From positions 1,674,001 through 1,738,000 of the forward strand of contig NZ_CP025113.1 in NCBI RefSeq assembly GCF_002831585.1: DNA of 64,000 nt. The letters are read 5' to 3'. The position numbers were made by a program, and so were the translations under genes. Of this stretch, positions 55,180-64,000 are shown one piece after another (position 1 is the stretch's first letter; each line of letters opens with the position of its first letter). The notes below the pieces were generated by a model. The model was not told where the DNA came from and did not search any database. It worked only from the letters and a program-made list of their open reading frames with translations. The DNA is from Bradyrhizobium sp. SK17 (lineage in GTDB: Bacteria; Pseudomonadota; Alphaproteobacteria; Rhizobiales; Xanthobacteraceae).

Positions 55180-56901
55180 TCAGATGTCGGCATAGGTATG
55201 CGTCTCGGCGGTGGCGCCGGGATGAGTGACTGCGCCCTTTGCCGCCGGCCCCACGGTTTGCGCAAATTTCCATAGCGCACCCGACTGGAAATCGTGACGG
55301 CGCGGGCGCCACTCCTTGCGGCGAGCCTCCAATTCCTCGGCCGAGAACTCGACATCGAGCGTGCCCAATTCGGCATCGATGGTGATGATGTCTCCGTCCT
55401 TCAGCAGAGCGATCGGGCCGCCAACTGCTGCTTCGGGGCCGACATGGCCAACGCAGAAGCCGCGCGTGGCGCCGGAGAAGCGTCCGTCCGTGATCAGCGC
55501 CACCTTGTCGCCCATGCCCTGGCCGTAAATCGCCGCCGTGGTCGCCAGCATCTCGCGCATGCCGGGACCGCCTTTCGGCCCTTCGTAGCGAATGACAATG
55601 ACCTCGCCCGGCTTGTACTCACGCTTCTGCACGGCGTCGAAAGCCGCCTCCTCGGAGGCGAAGCACCGGGCCGGCCCGCGGAACTTGAGGTCCGTCATGC
55701 CGGCCACCTTGACGATCGCGCCCTCCGGGGCGAGCGTGCCGCGCAGACCGACTACGCCGCCGGTGGTGGTGATCGGGTCGGAGATCGGGCGAACAATGTC
55801 CTGGTTGGTCGGGAAGACCACGTCGGCCAGGTTTTCGGCGATCATCTTGCCTGTCACCGTGATGCAGTCGCCGTGCAAGTAGCCGCCGTCGAGCAGCGCC
55901 TTCAGGATCACCGACACGCCGCCGATCTCGAACAGATCCTTGGCGAGGTAGCGCCCTCCAGGCTTGAGGTCGGCGATATAGGGTGTGCGCTTGAAAATCT
56001 CGGCAACCGCATTCAGGTCGAAGTCGATGCCCGCCTCGTGTGCGATTGCCGGCAGATGCAGCGCCACATTGGTCGACCCGCCGGAGGCCGCCACCACGGC
56101 GGCGGCGTTCTCCAGCGCCTTGCGGGTGACGATGTCGCGCGGCCTGAGGTCGCGAGCCAACAGGTTCATCACGGCCTTGCCAGACGCTTCCGCGAAGGCG
56201 TCACGGCTCTCGTAGGGTGCCGGCGCACCGGTCGAACCGGGCAGTGCGAGGCCGAGCGCCTCGGAGACGCAAGCCATGGTGTTGGCGGTAAACTGGCCGC
56301 CGCACGAACCAGCGGAAGGGCAAGCGACACATTCGAGAGCGTGTAGCTCGTCCTCGGAGATTTGGCCGGCCTGGTAGCTGCCCACCGCTTCATAGACGTC
56401 CTGCACGGTGACGTCCTTGCCGCGGAAGCGCCCCGGCAGGATCGTACCGCCGTATATGAACACGCTCGGCACGTTGAGGCGGACCATGGCCATCATCATG
56501 CCGGGCAGTGACTTGTCGCACCCGGCAAGGCCTACCAGCGCGTCGTAGCAATGGCCGCGCATGGTGAGTTCGACCGAATCTGCGATCACCTCGCGGCTCA
56601 CCAGCGACGACTTCATGCCCTGGTGGCCCATGGCGATGCCGTCGGTCACGGTGATGGTGGTGAACTCGCGCGGCGTGCCGCCACCCGCCTTGACGCCCAG
56701 TTTGACAGCCTGCGCTTGACGGCTGAGGGTGATGTTGCACGGGGCCGCCTCGTTCCAGCACGTGGCGACACCGACGAAGGGCTGTGCGATCTCGGCATCG
56801 GTCAATCCCATGGCGTAGAGGAACGACCGATGCGGCGCCCGCTCGGGGCCGACTGTCGTGTGGCGGCTTGGCAGTCTGGATTTGTCGAAATGATGTGCCA
56901 T
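55180..56901 (-). CDS. ilvD: Dihydroxy-acid dehydratase
   Basis: This 573-residue Fe-S enzyme of valine and isoleucine synthesis has the family motifs [16 protein letters not shown] and [20 protein letters not shown]; the cysteines there bind the cluster. [40 protein letters not shown] and [20 protein letters not shown] complete it. The length is normal. It begins 37 bp after pyrC on the same strand. Bradyrhizobium genomes usually carry more than one ilvD, so this may be an accessory copy. Confidence 0.97.
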   Translation of the reverse strand: MAHHFDKSRLPSRHTTVGPERAPHRSFLYAMGLTDAEIAQPFVGVATCWNEAAPCNITLSRQAQAVKLGVKAGGGTPREFTTITVTDGIAMGHQGMKSSLVSREVIADSVELTMRGHCYDALVGLAGCDKSLPGMMMAMVRLNVPSVFIYGGTILPGRFRGKDVTVQDVYEAVGSYQAGQISEDELHALECVACPSAGSCGGQFTANTMACVSEALGLALPGSTGAPAPYESRDAFAEASGKAVMNLLARDLRPRDIVTRKALENAAAVVAASGGSTNVALHLPAIAHEAGIDFDLNAVAEIFKRTPYIADLKPGGRYLAKDLFEIGGVSVILKALLDGGYLHGDCITVTGKMIAENLADVVFPTNQDIVRPISDPITTTGGVVGLRGTLAPEGAIVKVAGMTDLKFRGPARCFASEEAAFDAVQKREYKPGEVIVIRYEGPKGGPGMREMLATTAAIYGQGMGDKVALITDGRFSGATRGFCVGHVGPEAAVGGPIALLKDGDIITIDAELGTLDVEFSAEELEARRKEWRPRRHDFQSGALWKFAQTVGPAAKGAVTHPGATAETHTYADI

Positions 56902-56938
56902 GGGTCGGGTTCCCTCATTGAACTGGGATCAAGCTCTT

Positions 56939-57994
56939 TCAGTCCGCCGGTTCGAGCAGGCGCCAACGAGCTTTGCCCTCCGGGCAGAATACACGCACGT
57001 GATCAGCCTCGCCGACCGGCAGCAATTCTGGCGGTTGCCACGGCGATTGCACGAGCGTGACTGTCTCGGTGTTCGGCGGCAGGCCGTAAAACCGTGCGCC
57101 GTTGAGCGAAGCGAAGGCTTCGAGCCGATCGAGCGCCCCTTCTTCTTCGAAGACCTGGGCGTACAATTCGAGCGCAACCGGCGCGCTGAAGATGCCGGCG
57201 CAGCCGCATGCCGATTCCTTGTCCTGGATCAGGTGCGGCGCCGAATCCGTGCCGAGGAAGAACCGGGGATCGCCCGAGGTCGCGGCGTCCCTCAATGCGA
57301 GGCGATGGCCCTCCCGCTTGGCCACGGGCAAACAGTACATATGCGGCCGGATGCCGCCTGCGAACATCGCATTGCGGTTGATCATGAGGTGGTGCGCCGT
57401 GATGGTGGCGCCGATGGGACCCTCGGCGTGCTGCACGTAGTCCACGGCTTCGGCGGTCGTAATGTGCTCCAAGACGATCCGCAGCGCGGGGAAATCGGCT
57501 CGCAGCCGGACAAGCACCCGGTCTATGAACGCCTTCTCCCTGTCGAAAACGTCCGTTTCCTGATCGGCCACCTCACCATGGAGCAAAAGTGGCATGCCGA
57601 CGCCCTGCATCCGCTCCAACACCCGGTAGACCCGGCGAATGTCGGTCACGCCGGCGGCGGAGTTCGTGGTGCTGCGCGCCGGATACATCTTGACCGCCGT
57701 TAGCACCCCTTCGGCGAAGCCTCTTGCGACGTCTTCGGGACCGGTCTCATCGGTCAGGAAACACGTCATCAGCGGCTCGAACCTCGAGCCGTCGGGCAAC
57801 ACGCGCCGGATCCGATCGCGATAGGCGGCCGCCTGGGCGGCCGTCGTCACCGGCGGATCGAGGTTCGGCATGACGATGGCGCGTCCGAACGTGCGTGCCG
57901 TCCAGGGCAGCGCCATGCGCAGCATATCGCCATCGCGAAGGTGCACGTGCCAGTCGTCGGGTTTAGGAAGCATTATCTCATTCACTCGGGTCAC
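56939..57994 (-). CDS. pyrC: Dihydroorotase (class II)
   Basis: This 351-residue zinc amidohydrolase cyclises carbamoyl-aspartate. It has DWHVHLRDGDMLRM (His16/His18 metal pair) and MPNLDPPVTTAAQAAAYRDR. Further conserved parts are KMYPARSTTNSAAGVTD (carbamylated Lys), LLHGEV, LEHITTAEAVDYV and FFLGTDSAPH (catalytic Asp). The GTG start at 57994 fits the family; ATG 57973 would cut into the first strand. It is followed by ilvD. Confidence 0.97.
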   Translation of the reverse strand: MTRVNEIMLPKPDDWHVHLRDGDMLRMALPWTARTFGRAIVMPNLDPPVTTAAQAAAYRDRIRRVLPDGSRFEPLMTCFLTDETGPEDVARGFAEGVLTAVKMYPARSTTNSAAGVTDIRRVYRVLERMQGVGMPLLLHGEVADQETDVFDREKAFIDRVLVRLRADFPALRIVLEHITTAEAVDYVQHAEGPIGATITAHHLMINRNAMFAGGIRPHMYCLPVAKREGHRLALRDAATSGDPRFFLGTDSAPHLIQDKESACGCAGIFSAPVALELYAQVFEEEGALDRLEAFASLNGARFYGLPPNTETVTLVQSPWQPPELLPVGEADHVRVFCPEGKARWRLLEPAD

Positions 57995-58009
57995 CTTCGC
58001 CCCGCTTCC

Positions 58010-58370
58010 CGCGTCTGACGCGCGCCTTGCGGTCTCATCCGGACGCCCATCGGCTCGAGTCTCACCGTCTTCTTCGACTGGTGGCGATCTATGCGGCGCA
58101 GCACATCGCCGAGGAAACGCCCTGCTTCGACGATGAATGGTCCTTGTTGAGCATCACCCATTCGGCGCGCTGCCCCCTGGCCGCGTCGGTTGCTTCCGTC
58201 CGCCTGGGCGCTCCTTGTTCGACCATCCCAGCCAAGACCTGGGTCGCCCAGATGACAGGCACGTGGGCCGCCTCGCAACGCCAGGGAATGTTCTTTTGGA
58301 CTTTGCGGATGCGTCCGAAGCCAAGTTCGACAGCCAGATCGAGGGCGCGAGCTATTGCTTGATTTGAGAC
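58010..58370 (-). pseudogene. pyk: Pyruvate kinase fragment
   Basis: A reverse frame reads LGFGRIRKVQKNIPWRCEAA, then HVPVIWATQVLAGMVEQGAP and ATDAARGQRAEWVMLNKDHS, which is the segment around the 'WATQMLESM' signature of an unusual Bradyrhizobium-type pyruvate kinase. A shift near 58140 moves the reading to GRFLGDVLRRIDRHQSKKTV. The barrel start and the C-terminal allosteric part are absent. Confidence 0.85.
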
Positions 58371-58412
58371 AGCACGCCGATCTGGTGTCTGAGCGCGTTC
58401 GCTCGAAGTTGG

Positions 58413-59291
58413 TCATCGCTCGCTGGACTTGCTGCCAAGCTCAGCAATCTGGAGCCGAAGCGATCGAAGTGCTGCAAGGATTTCTGCCCGTTCGCTCTGA
58501 TTTTTCTCAGCCAGGGTTTTCTGTGCATCCGCTTCTCCTGCTTCGTGCTGGCGCTGCATGGCGTCAACCACGATGCCGATAAACAGGTTCAGCACAGTGA
58601 AAGACGTCACCAGAATGAACGGCACGAAAAAGATCCATGCCAGTGGGTAGACCTCCATCACCGGGCGGACGATGCCCATCGACCAGCTTTCCAGGGTCAT
58701 GATCTGAAACAGTGAGTAGGCCGATGCGCCGATCGAGCCGAACCATTCGGGATAGTCGGCCCCGAACAGTTTGGTCGCCATCACCGAGAAAACGTAGAAC
58801 AATAGCGACAGAAGCCCGAGGATAGAAGCGATTCCAGGCACGGCGGCCAGCAAAGCACCTACCACCCGCCGCATCGACGGCACCGCCGACACCAGTCGTA
58901 GCACACGCAGGATTCTGAGCGCCCGCAGGACCGAGAGACTGCCGGTCGCAGGCAGTAGCGCAATCGTCACGATTGCCAGATCAAACAGGTTCCATGGGTC
59001 CATGTGAAAACGCGTTCGGTAGACAAGCAGCTTGGCCACCAGTTCAACGACGAACACGCCCAGGATGATCTGGTCCAACAACATCAACTCGGCGCCGATC
59101 GACCCCATGATCGTTGGGCTTGTTTCAAGGCCCAGCGTGATTGCGTTGATCACAATCAGCACAATGATCGCGCTCTGAAGTCGAGCCGATTCCAGCACTT
59201 CCTGCAGCTTGCCGATAGGGCCCGCCTGACGCGGCGCAATACGGCGCAGATTGTCTTCGGGTCTGCGCGTTTTCTCGGTGCGCGCCGTCAT
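58413..59291 (-). CDS. Voltage-gated sodium channel (NaChBac-like)
   Basis: This 292-residue six-helix channel subunit has S4 with regularly spaced Arg (SVLRALRILRVLRLVSAVPS). The pore has selectivity filter TLESWSM, identical in the LESW core to NaChBac-type sodium channels. Helices occur at about 33-52, 63-85, 98-115, 120-140, 158-180 and 222-248, then a C-terminal coiled coil (about 255-290). It would form homotetramers in the inner membrane. The start at 59291 (MTARTEKTRRPEDNLRRIAP) was preferred to upstream codons. A role beside Usp and TerC genes is unknown. Confidence 0.92.
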   Translation of the reverse strand: MTARTEKTRRPEDNLRRIAPRQAGPIGKLQEVLESARLQSAIIVLIVINAITLGLETSPTIMGSIGAELMLLDQIILGVFVVELVAKLLVYRTRFHMDPWNLFDLAIVTIALLPATGSLSVLRALRILRVLRLVSAVPSMRRVVGALLAAVPGIASILGLLSLLFYVFSVMATKLFGADYPEWFGSIGASAYSLFQIMTLESWSMGIVRPVMEVYPLAWIFFVPFILVTSFTVLNLFIGIVVDAMQRQHEAGEADAQKTLAEKNQSERAEILAALRSLRLQIAELGSKSSER

Positions 59292-59375
59292 TGGTCTCGA
59301 TCCTTTGGTTTCATGTCTGCAAGCCCTCCACGCGACCGCAGACCGCACGAGTGAGGCCGAGCCGAGCCTAGATAT

Positions 59376-59718
59376 CAGTCAGTCGTGTGCGTCTGAAGGA
59401 GTGCTTCGCGATGGAAGGAGCACAGCTTCTCGTGCACCACTTCAGCTGGGATCGGCAACCCGGATCATTCAGGTCGCGCGTGAGCTTTTCGACTACGACC
59501 ATGTCGCCGCGCACCTCGCAGTCGGCAAGATGCACCTCGACCGCATAGGTCGTTATCGTGACGTCAGACAAGCCCATGAGGCGCCCGGCCCATAGCGCGG
59601 CAAGTATGTTTCGACGGGCGATAACGTTGTCGCGAGTATCGACATCAATGCACCAGGCGGGGGCGCCGGAGGATGCAGAGGTGTCCTTGATGGCGGCAGA
59701 TAGGACATCAATAGTCAT
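59376..59718 (-). pseudogene. DUF1476 / ATP-synthase-inhibitor-zeta-like, frameshifted
   Basis: The start MTIDVLSAAIKDTSASSGAP leads to NVIARRNILAALWAGRLMGL and EVRGDMVVVEKLTRDLNDPG, which follows the DUF1476 pattern of ARRNKLLGLWAAEKLG and a helical tail. One base shift near 59460 then moves reading to LPIPAEVVHEKLCSFHREAL followed by stop at 59376. The intact frame would have about 113 residues. Its ATG overlaps the terC stop by one base. Confidence 0.7.
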
Positions 59719-60779
59719 CAATCGTCTCCGGCAGGGCGAGCGGAGGGACGTTTCCCGATGGGATCCGGGAGCGAAGCTGTCAGGCGGTGGCGAGCGGCTT
59801 CGTCTGTCGTGGCCGCACGGGTTTTCCAGAGCGAGAACAGGACGCCGGCTGCGATGATGGACAAGGTCACTCCGAGCGAGATCGCGGGATCGACCTTGCC
59901 GACGATCTGATTCCAGAAGATCTTGGCCCCGATGAAAACGAGCACGATGGCGAGCGCGTATTTCAGATACTCGAAGCGGTGCACCATCGCAGCGAGGGCA
60001 AAATAGAGGGCGCGGAGACCGAGGATCGCCATGATATTGGCCGTAAACACGATGTAGGTGTCGGTCGTGATGGCGAAGATTGCTGGCACCGAGTCGACCG
60101 CGAACACGAGATCCGCGATGTTGATCACGACGAGCGCCAGGAACAGAGGCGTCGCGAAGCGCGCGAGCTTCCCCGTCTCCGGATCGGGTTTGCGGACGAA
60201 GAAGTGCGAACCGTGCAACTCGGCCGAGACCCGCATGCGCCTGGACAGGAAGCGCACGATCGGATTCTTCGACACGTCCTGCTCGCTCTCTCCCATGACG
60301 AGCATCTTGATCCCCGTGGCGATCAGGAAGGCGCCGAAGATATAGAGCACCCATTCATACTGTTGTACGAGCGCTGCGCCGAGCCCGATCATAATGCCGC
60401 GCAAGACCAGCACCGCGAGGATGCCCCAGAGGAGCGCTCGGTACTGGTATTTGGCGGGAATGGCGAAGTAGCCGAAGATGAGCGAGATTACGAAGACATT
60501 GTCGATCGAAAGCGCCTTCTCGAGGGCATAACCCGTGAAATACTCCATGCCAGAGGTCGGGCCCATGGACCACCACACCCAGGCGCCGAACACCAGCGCG
60601 ATCGCGATGTAGAACGCGGACAAGAACAAGCTTTCGCCGACACCGAGCTCTTTGTCCTGCTTGTGGAGTATTCCGAGGTCGAAGGCGAGCAGCGCGCCGA
60701 CCACGCCGAGAAAGGCGAACCAAAGCCAAGCAGACTTTCCAAGGAAATCGCTGGTCAGGATATCGGTGAGCAGTTCCAT
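59718..60779 (-). CDS. TerC-family membrane protein
   Basis: This 353-residue protein has nine hydrophobic segments and the TerC hallmarks GYALEKALSIDNVFVISLIF and LVVINIADLVFAVDSVPAIF, where paired acidic residues in the membrane bind metal. A second TerC gene begins near the right edge. Family members have been tied to manganese export or tellurite resistance. ATG 60779 was chosen. A C-terminal tail (about 325-353) is soluble and Arg/Pro-rich. Confidence 0.95.
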   Translation of the reverse strand: MELLTDILTSDFLGKSAWLWFAFLGVVGALLAFDLGILHKQDKELGVGESLFLSAFYIAIALVFGAWVWWSMGPTSGMEYFTGYALEKALSIDNVFVISLIFGYFAIPAKYQYRALLWGILAVLVLRGIMIGLGAALVQQYEWVLYIFGAFLIATGIKMLVMGESEQDVSKNPIVRFLSRRMRVSAELHGSHFFVRKPDPETGKLARFATPLFLALVVINIADLVFAVDSVPAIFAITTDTYIVFTANIMAILGLRALYFALAAMVHRFEYLKYALAIVLVFIGAKIFWNQIVGKVDPAISLGVTLSIIAAGVLFSLWKTRAATTDEAARHRLTASLPDPIGKRPSARPAGDD

Positions 60780-60982
60780 GGGTAATCCTTACTTTTCGGG
60801 TGTTTGGGAGCACCCGTTGAATGGGTTACAGGCTCCTCATTGCGTCCATGTTCGACCGCTAGCGGGGCCCGGACCTTTCGGGAGTGCCTGAGACGGTGGC
60901 GAGCGGCCCCAATTGCGATTGCGCCAATGGGCTCGTGGTGGTGTCGTCCTGGTTCTCGCGTTGCGCAGCCGCGGACGCAGCA

Positions 60983-61828
60983 TCAATGTGAGAGGAGCAC
61001 TGGCAGCGGCGGGTTGGCGACGATGGTCTTTGTCGCGCCGCCCAGGATGAAGTTGTGCATCCGTGAGTGCCCGTAGGCTCCCATTACGAGCAGGTCGAGG
61101 TCGTGTGCGGTTGCATATTCCTCTAGAGCCTGTCCGATCGTGCGGCCGGCGGCGCCTTCTTCCTCCAGGACAACCTCGATGCCATGCCAGGCGAGATACT
61201 TCGCCAAATCCTCGCCCGAGTGCCTAGTGTCGATCGTCTTCTCCTGTGTGATCGTGACCACCCGTATGGTCTTGGCGCGCTGCAGGACCGGGAGGGCATC
61301 GGCCACCGCCCGCGCCGCGGCCCGGCTGAAATCCCAAGCCACACCGACCACGTCGAGGGGAAAGGAATTGCTGCTTTTCGGCACTTCCGGGAAGACGATC
61401 GTCGGTCGCCCGGAGCCGAATATCACAGACTCGGCGACGTATTGCTGAAGAGCCTGCTCGCCGATCGGGATCATCGTGACATCGTGCATCCTGGCGTGTT
61501 CAGTCACGATGGCCGCGAGCTGCGAGCTCGGGCACGACCCGACGATCTGGTCGTGTGCAACGCCACGCTGCGTCGCCATGCCTTCGAACACACTGACCAG
61601 ATTTTGGGCATTCGCCACACTCTTCTGCCGCTCGGCCGCAATCATGCCCGGGATGTTCAGCAGTGCGTTCGCCAGTGCGTTGCCGGCGTTCGGAATCTCT
61701 ATTTTGAAAGTCAGCGCCGAGATGTGCGCGCCCAGCGCCTCAGCGAAGCCGACCGCTTGGTCGATCGCCGCAGCCGGGGTCGGTTCGGGATAGCTGCTCA
61801 ACTGGAGCAGGACATCCTTGAAAGCCAT
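60983..61828 (-). CDS. Universal stress protein, two-domain
   Basis: This 281-residue cytoplasmic protein has a degenerate N-terminal Usp fold (MAFKDVLLQLSSYPEPTPAA) and a C-terminal Usp domain with an ATP-loop-like GAYGHSRMHNFILGGATKTI. The pattern GxxGHSxxxxxxxGG-T matches the nucleotide-binding subfamily. Such tandem proteins are typical stress-survival proteins of this group. It is divergent from nothing in the vicinity and probably monocistronic. Confidence 0.93.
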   Translation of the reverse strand: MAFKDVLLQLSSYPEPTPAAAIDQAVGFAEALGAHISALTFKIEIPNAGNALANALLNIPGMIAAERQKSVANAQNLVSVFEGMATQRGVAHDQIVGSCPSSQLAAIVTEHARMHDVTMIPIGEQALQQYVAESVIFGSGRPTIVFPEVPKSSNSFPLDVVGVAWDFSRAAARAVADALPVLQRAKTIRVVTITQEKTIDTRHSGEDLAKYLAWHGIEVVLEEEGAAGRTIGQALEEYATAHDLDLLVMGAYGHSRMHNFILGGATKTIVANPPLPVLLSH

Positions 61829-62037
61829 TCTCTTATCTCCTCAATTGATCGGCTGCTTCACATTGACCGCGTCACGCGGCTCTGAGTTAGGAACAAGCTC
61901 GGCGGTGGTTGTGCATGAGCTGCGGAGACCGACCATGATGAGGGATGCAATATCGAGGTCGCCGGTTTAGATACTGCGGCGTCGATAGGGTCGCGGAAGG
62001 AGAGACGCCGCCTGCTCGACGCAAGCGGCTGCTCCCT

Positions 62038-62330
62038 TCAGTCGAACAGCTCCGACAGAAACGACTTCTTCCGCTTGCCATGGCGATAGCGGCCGTCGTC
62101 GTCGTCATATCCACTCGGCCTGTAGCCTCGGCCCGGGGGGCCGGTTCACGGCGGGCCGGCGCCGCATCTTCGATGCTGCGTTCGATGACCTTGTCCAGCT
62201 CTCCACGGTCCAGCCACACGCCGCGGCAAGTGGGGCAAAAGTCGATCTCGACGCCTTGGCGATCGGATAAAGTCAGCCCGGTCTTGCAGATCGGACAGGG
62301 CATCGCGGCGACTGTTTCTGCGGTTCGCAT
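62038..62330 (-). pseudogene. zf-TFIIB zinc-finger protein, frameshifted
   Basis: The N-terminus MRTAETVAAMPCPICKTGLT, then FCPTCRGVWLDRGELDKVIE is the zinc-binding zf-TFIIB domain with two CxxC pairs. In the reading frame as given, translation departs after a run of C at about 62135. In the shifted frame the familiar tail GYDDDDGRYRHGKRKKSFLS ending ELFD* (62038) appears. So a single-base change in a homopolymer has broken it, or the run was miscounted. Confidence 0.85.
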
Positions 62331-62333
62331 GGC

Positions 62334-62513
62334 TCATGCCGCCCCAGTTTGGTGGACGAACGCGAGCCGGTACATGCGATCCTTGATTGCGAGCCTGAGC
62401 TTCTTCAGCCGCAACAGCCGCAACGCGTTCGGGAAGCGCCGCTTGTGCTCCCGACGCACCTCGGCGTCCAGCTTGCTGTGGACAAGGAGCAGTCGGTAAT
62501 TGAGTGCGTTCAT
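62334..62513 (-). CDS. DUF465-family small protein (59 aa)
   Basis: MNALNYRLLLVHSKLDAEVR, then EHKRRFPNALRLLRLKKLRL and AIKDRMYRLA is the YdcH/DUF465 plan: a helical hairpin with LKKLRLxIKDRL. It ends three bases before the zinc-finger gene starts, so these two are likely an operon. Confidence 0.88.
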   Translation of the reverse strand: MNALNYRLLLVHSKLDAEVRREHKRRFPNALRLLRLKKLRLAIKDRMYRLAFVHQTGAA

Positions 62514-62779
62514 GGCTTTTTCTCCTAATCGATGGTTCGATCGATCGGGCCAGCCACGATGCAGCAACGGGGGCGTGAACTGCATCGAGCTGGCTCGATG
62601 CGGTCCGACATCGCAGCTGTCAGGGGGAACAGCCACCAGAGGGGCCCGGTCCGCGACAACCAATCTAGTCTTAGCCGCGATTGGCGGCCAATCCGATTTC
62701 TCGCGCGGAGCAATAGCCCCAGGCTATCGTTACCTCCGCAGCGGCAAGCAGTCACCCGATCAGAGGGCGAGCCTCTGTC

Positions 62780-63010
62780 TGAATCCGGTCGGCAATCGTC
62801 CGATAGACATCCCCGTAAGCAGCCCCGGATCGGGGTCAACTCCGCCCCCGAGGTTCTTCGTTCGATCAGCGCGACTCCGAGCCGATCCTCCAGCGCACGC
62901 AGCTGCTGGCTGAGCGTCGATTGCGAGACGTGGCAGGCATAGGCTGCGCGCCCGAAGTGCCTGAGGTTGGCAAGCGCGACGAGATACTCAAGTTGACGAA
63001 GCATCGGCAC
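62780..63010 (-). pseudogene. LysR-family (OxyR-like) N-terminal fragment
   Basis: MPMLRQLEYLVALANLRHFG, then RAAYACHVSQSTLSQQLRAL and EDRLGVALIERRTSGAELTP is a complete LysR winged helix-turn-helix closest in pattern to OxyR. After about residue 60 the reading frame is lost; in another frame DVYRTIADRIQTEARPLIG-like residues follow, so a frameshift is likely. There is no effector domain. Confidence 0.75.
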
Positions 63011-63264
63011 AGGTCATCCAGAGTCGCTGCTTCACCCTTGTAGGAGCGCGCAGTGAAACCCAGGCGGGCGGCCGCCAGCACCGCCGGGCACGCCGTCGTG
63101 AGTGCTTGCGGTTCAGCGGTCATGAGCGGGTTGATGTCGGCCGCATCCAGCACTTCGTGCCGGCTGACCCGCCGCACCCGGTGCCGGCTCGCCAGGCACC
63201 ACAGCCAAGCCGGGGCCCACGCGAAACCGACGATTAACAGATCGAAAACGAGGAAGCCGGCCAT
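62866..63264 (-). CDS. Small membrane protein, C-terminus uncertain
   Basis: MAGFLVFDLLIVGFAWAPAW begins one hydrophobic helix followed by RHRVRRVSRHEVLDAADINP, a basic, then polar region. From about 63010 on, the frame lies over the LysR fragment and is probably not native. The gene may have been truncated when the LysR remnant arrived. No family is recognised. Confidence 0.4.
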   Translation of the reverse strand: MAGFLVFDLLIVGFAWAPAWLWCLASRHRVRRVSRHEVLDAADINPLMTAEPQALTTACPAVLAAARLGFTARSYKGEAATLDDLCRCFVNLSISSRLPTSGTSGAQPMPATSRNRRSASSCVRWRIGSESR

Positions 63265-63318
63265 GGACACAAGCCTGTATCGTCAAGGTCGTGATGTGAG
63301 ACCCCGCTTCTGCGGCCG

Positions 63319-63624
63319 TCACGACGACGGCTCGGTTAGGAAGGGTCGCGCCGCCTCGACGGCCGCCGCGCAGCCGGGCGCGGCCTCGACGAGCACCTGG
63401 TCGGGGCGCACCCAGCCCGCCCAGAGCCGGACGGCGTTCGAAGCCGCCCATGCCGGATCGTTCGTGGCACGCTCCAGGAGCGTGGGCGCGCCGCTCCGAG
63501 CGCATGCGGTCAACTCGGCGACCACGGCCTGTGGCGCCTGGGCGGCCGCAAGCCTCTCGGCCATCTCTGCTTGGAGCGGCTCGATCAGGAAGAACGAGAC
63601 CAGGGCGGCGATGAAGTCCTGCAT
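63319..63624 (-). CDS. Protein of unknown function (101 aa)
   Basis: MQDFIAALVSFFLIEPLQAE is an amphipathic or membrane-anchored N-terminal segment. It continues with MAERLAAAQAPQAVVAELTA and a Trp-containing part ASNAVRLWAGWVRPDQVLVE. The start has AAAGGAGAGTTCCT upstream. I see a good ribosome-binding site but recognise no family. Positioned next to TerC genes, it may be co-transcribed with the TerC paralogue. Confidence 0.68.
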   Translation of the reverse strand: MQDFIAALVSFFLIEPLQAEMAERLAAAQAPQAVVAELTACARSGAPTLLERATNDPAWAASNAVRLWAGWVRPDQVLVEAAPGCAAAVEAARPFLTEPSS

Positions 63625-63745
63625 AGGAACTCTCCTTTGTTCGCAAGGGTCAGGGAACAGTTAGTGCGGTGTCGGCCGGGGCGGCTCCCCGCGTCTTCAG
63701 CAGGCTCCAGAACACGCCTAAATCCGGCCGGGGGGCACCTGTCGC

Positions 63746-64000
63746 TCACGGCTGCCTGGACCCGACCTCCGCGATCGCCCTGCCACGTGTCTTCCAGAGC
63801 GAGTAGCCGACGCCGACTGCGAGAATCGCGAAGGTGATCGACAGCGATGCGGCCGGCGGGACCTTGGCGAGGCCAAGCGCATCGGCGACGAAGATCTTCG
63901 AGCCGATGAACACCAGCAGCACCGCGAGCGCATATTTGAGATAGTGGAAGCGGTCGACCATCGCCGCGAGCGCGAAGTAGAGCGCGCGCAGGCCGAGGAT
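63746..64000 (-). CDS. TerC-family membrane protein, C-terminal part
   Basis: The reverse strand at the right edge reads ILGLRALYFALAAMVDRFHY and continues LKYALAVLLVFIGSKIFVAD to a stop at 63746. This is the C-terminal end of a second TerC protein. It is close in sequence to the same part of the TerC at 59718-60779 (ILGLRALYFALAAMVHRFEY) but the tail differs. The N-terminal part lies beyond the window. Confidence 0.92.
   Translation of the reverse strand: MLGLRALYFALAAMVDRFHYLKYALAVLLVFIGSKIFVADALGLAKVPPAASLSITFAILAVGVGYSLWKTRGRAIAEVGSRQP

Noticed and set aside
60780..60982. yybP-ykoY-type manganese riboswitch before terC
   Set aside because: I looked because such riboswitches often precede terC genes. 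The 200 bases have an ordinary hairpin-rich sequence but not the conserved paired loops I would need to call it.

Overview
The window is high-GC alphaproteobacterial DNA, most like the Bradyrhizobium/Rhodopseudomonas group. This is judged by eye from the proteins: DUF6894, DUF3606, DUF2934 and DUF1236 orphan proteins, NarL-type regulator pairs and otsBA, plus CGTCCCGGC...GCCGGGACG hairpin repeats scattered between genes. No database search was possible, so family names rest on motif recognition.

Region 1 (1-11200) is oxidative periplasmic metabolism and its signalling. It opens with the small and large subunits of a CO/xanthine-dehydrogenase-type molybdenum hydroxylase. A PQQ alcohol dehydrogenase with the Asp-x-Asp signature of lanthanide-dependent enzymes follows. 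Next to it is a periplasmic binding domain fused to cytochrome c, then two LuxR-type response regulators. These converge on a hybrid histidine kinase overlapped by a FIST-domain sensor gene. A chemotaxis receptor closes the block. The layout recalls the exa/ped alcohol-oxidation regulons of pseudomonads.

Region 2 (11200-17000) holds an IS30-family element whose transposase frame has no stop inside the element. It runs in frame into an MFS transporter gene, followed by otsB and otsA (trehalose synthesis) with a candidate general-stress (EcfG-type) promoter. A tRNA-Ser(GGA) gene ends this block.

Region 3 (17000-41500) is accessory. It contains dozens of very small proteins, often coupled by ATGA overlaps, with stress genes (DUF892 protein, HPII-type catalase, cold-shock protein, an S21 paralogue), an IS21 element and IS3 debris. 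Kinase, cyclase and RsbQ genes here are broken. It ends near a tRNA-Arg 3' fragment and a 22-codon integrase stub, which look like the scar of an integrated element.

Region 4 (41500-54500) starts with a Na/Pi cotransporter and a graveyard of enolase, GlpX, HEAT-repeat and MFS fragments. A metal-homeostasis block follows: a ZnuA-like binding protein and a COG0523 GTPase diverge from a Zur-like palindrome. Downstream of the GTPase lie DUF2946, DUF1007 and NicO-family genes, then a MerR-type regulator (frameshifted), its 19-bp-spacer operator-promoter, a CDF cation exporter and a translationally coupled outer-membrane barrel.

Region 5 (55000-64000) has intact ilvD and pyrC, a pyruvate-kinase fragment, a NaChBac-type channel, two TerC-family genes and a universal stress protein. 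Several short genes here are frameshifted. The many remnants in regions 3-5 suggest an island that has been rearranged and is decaying.
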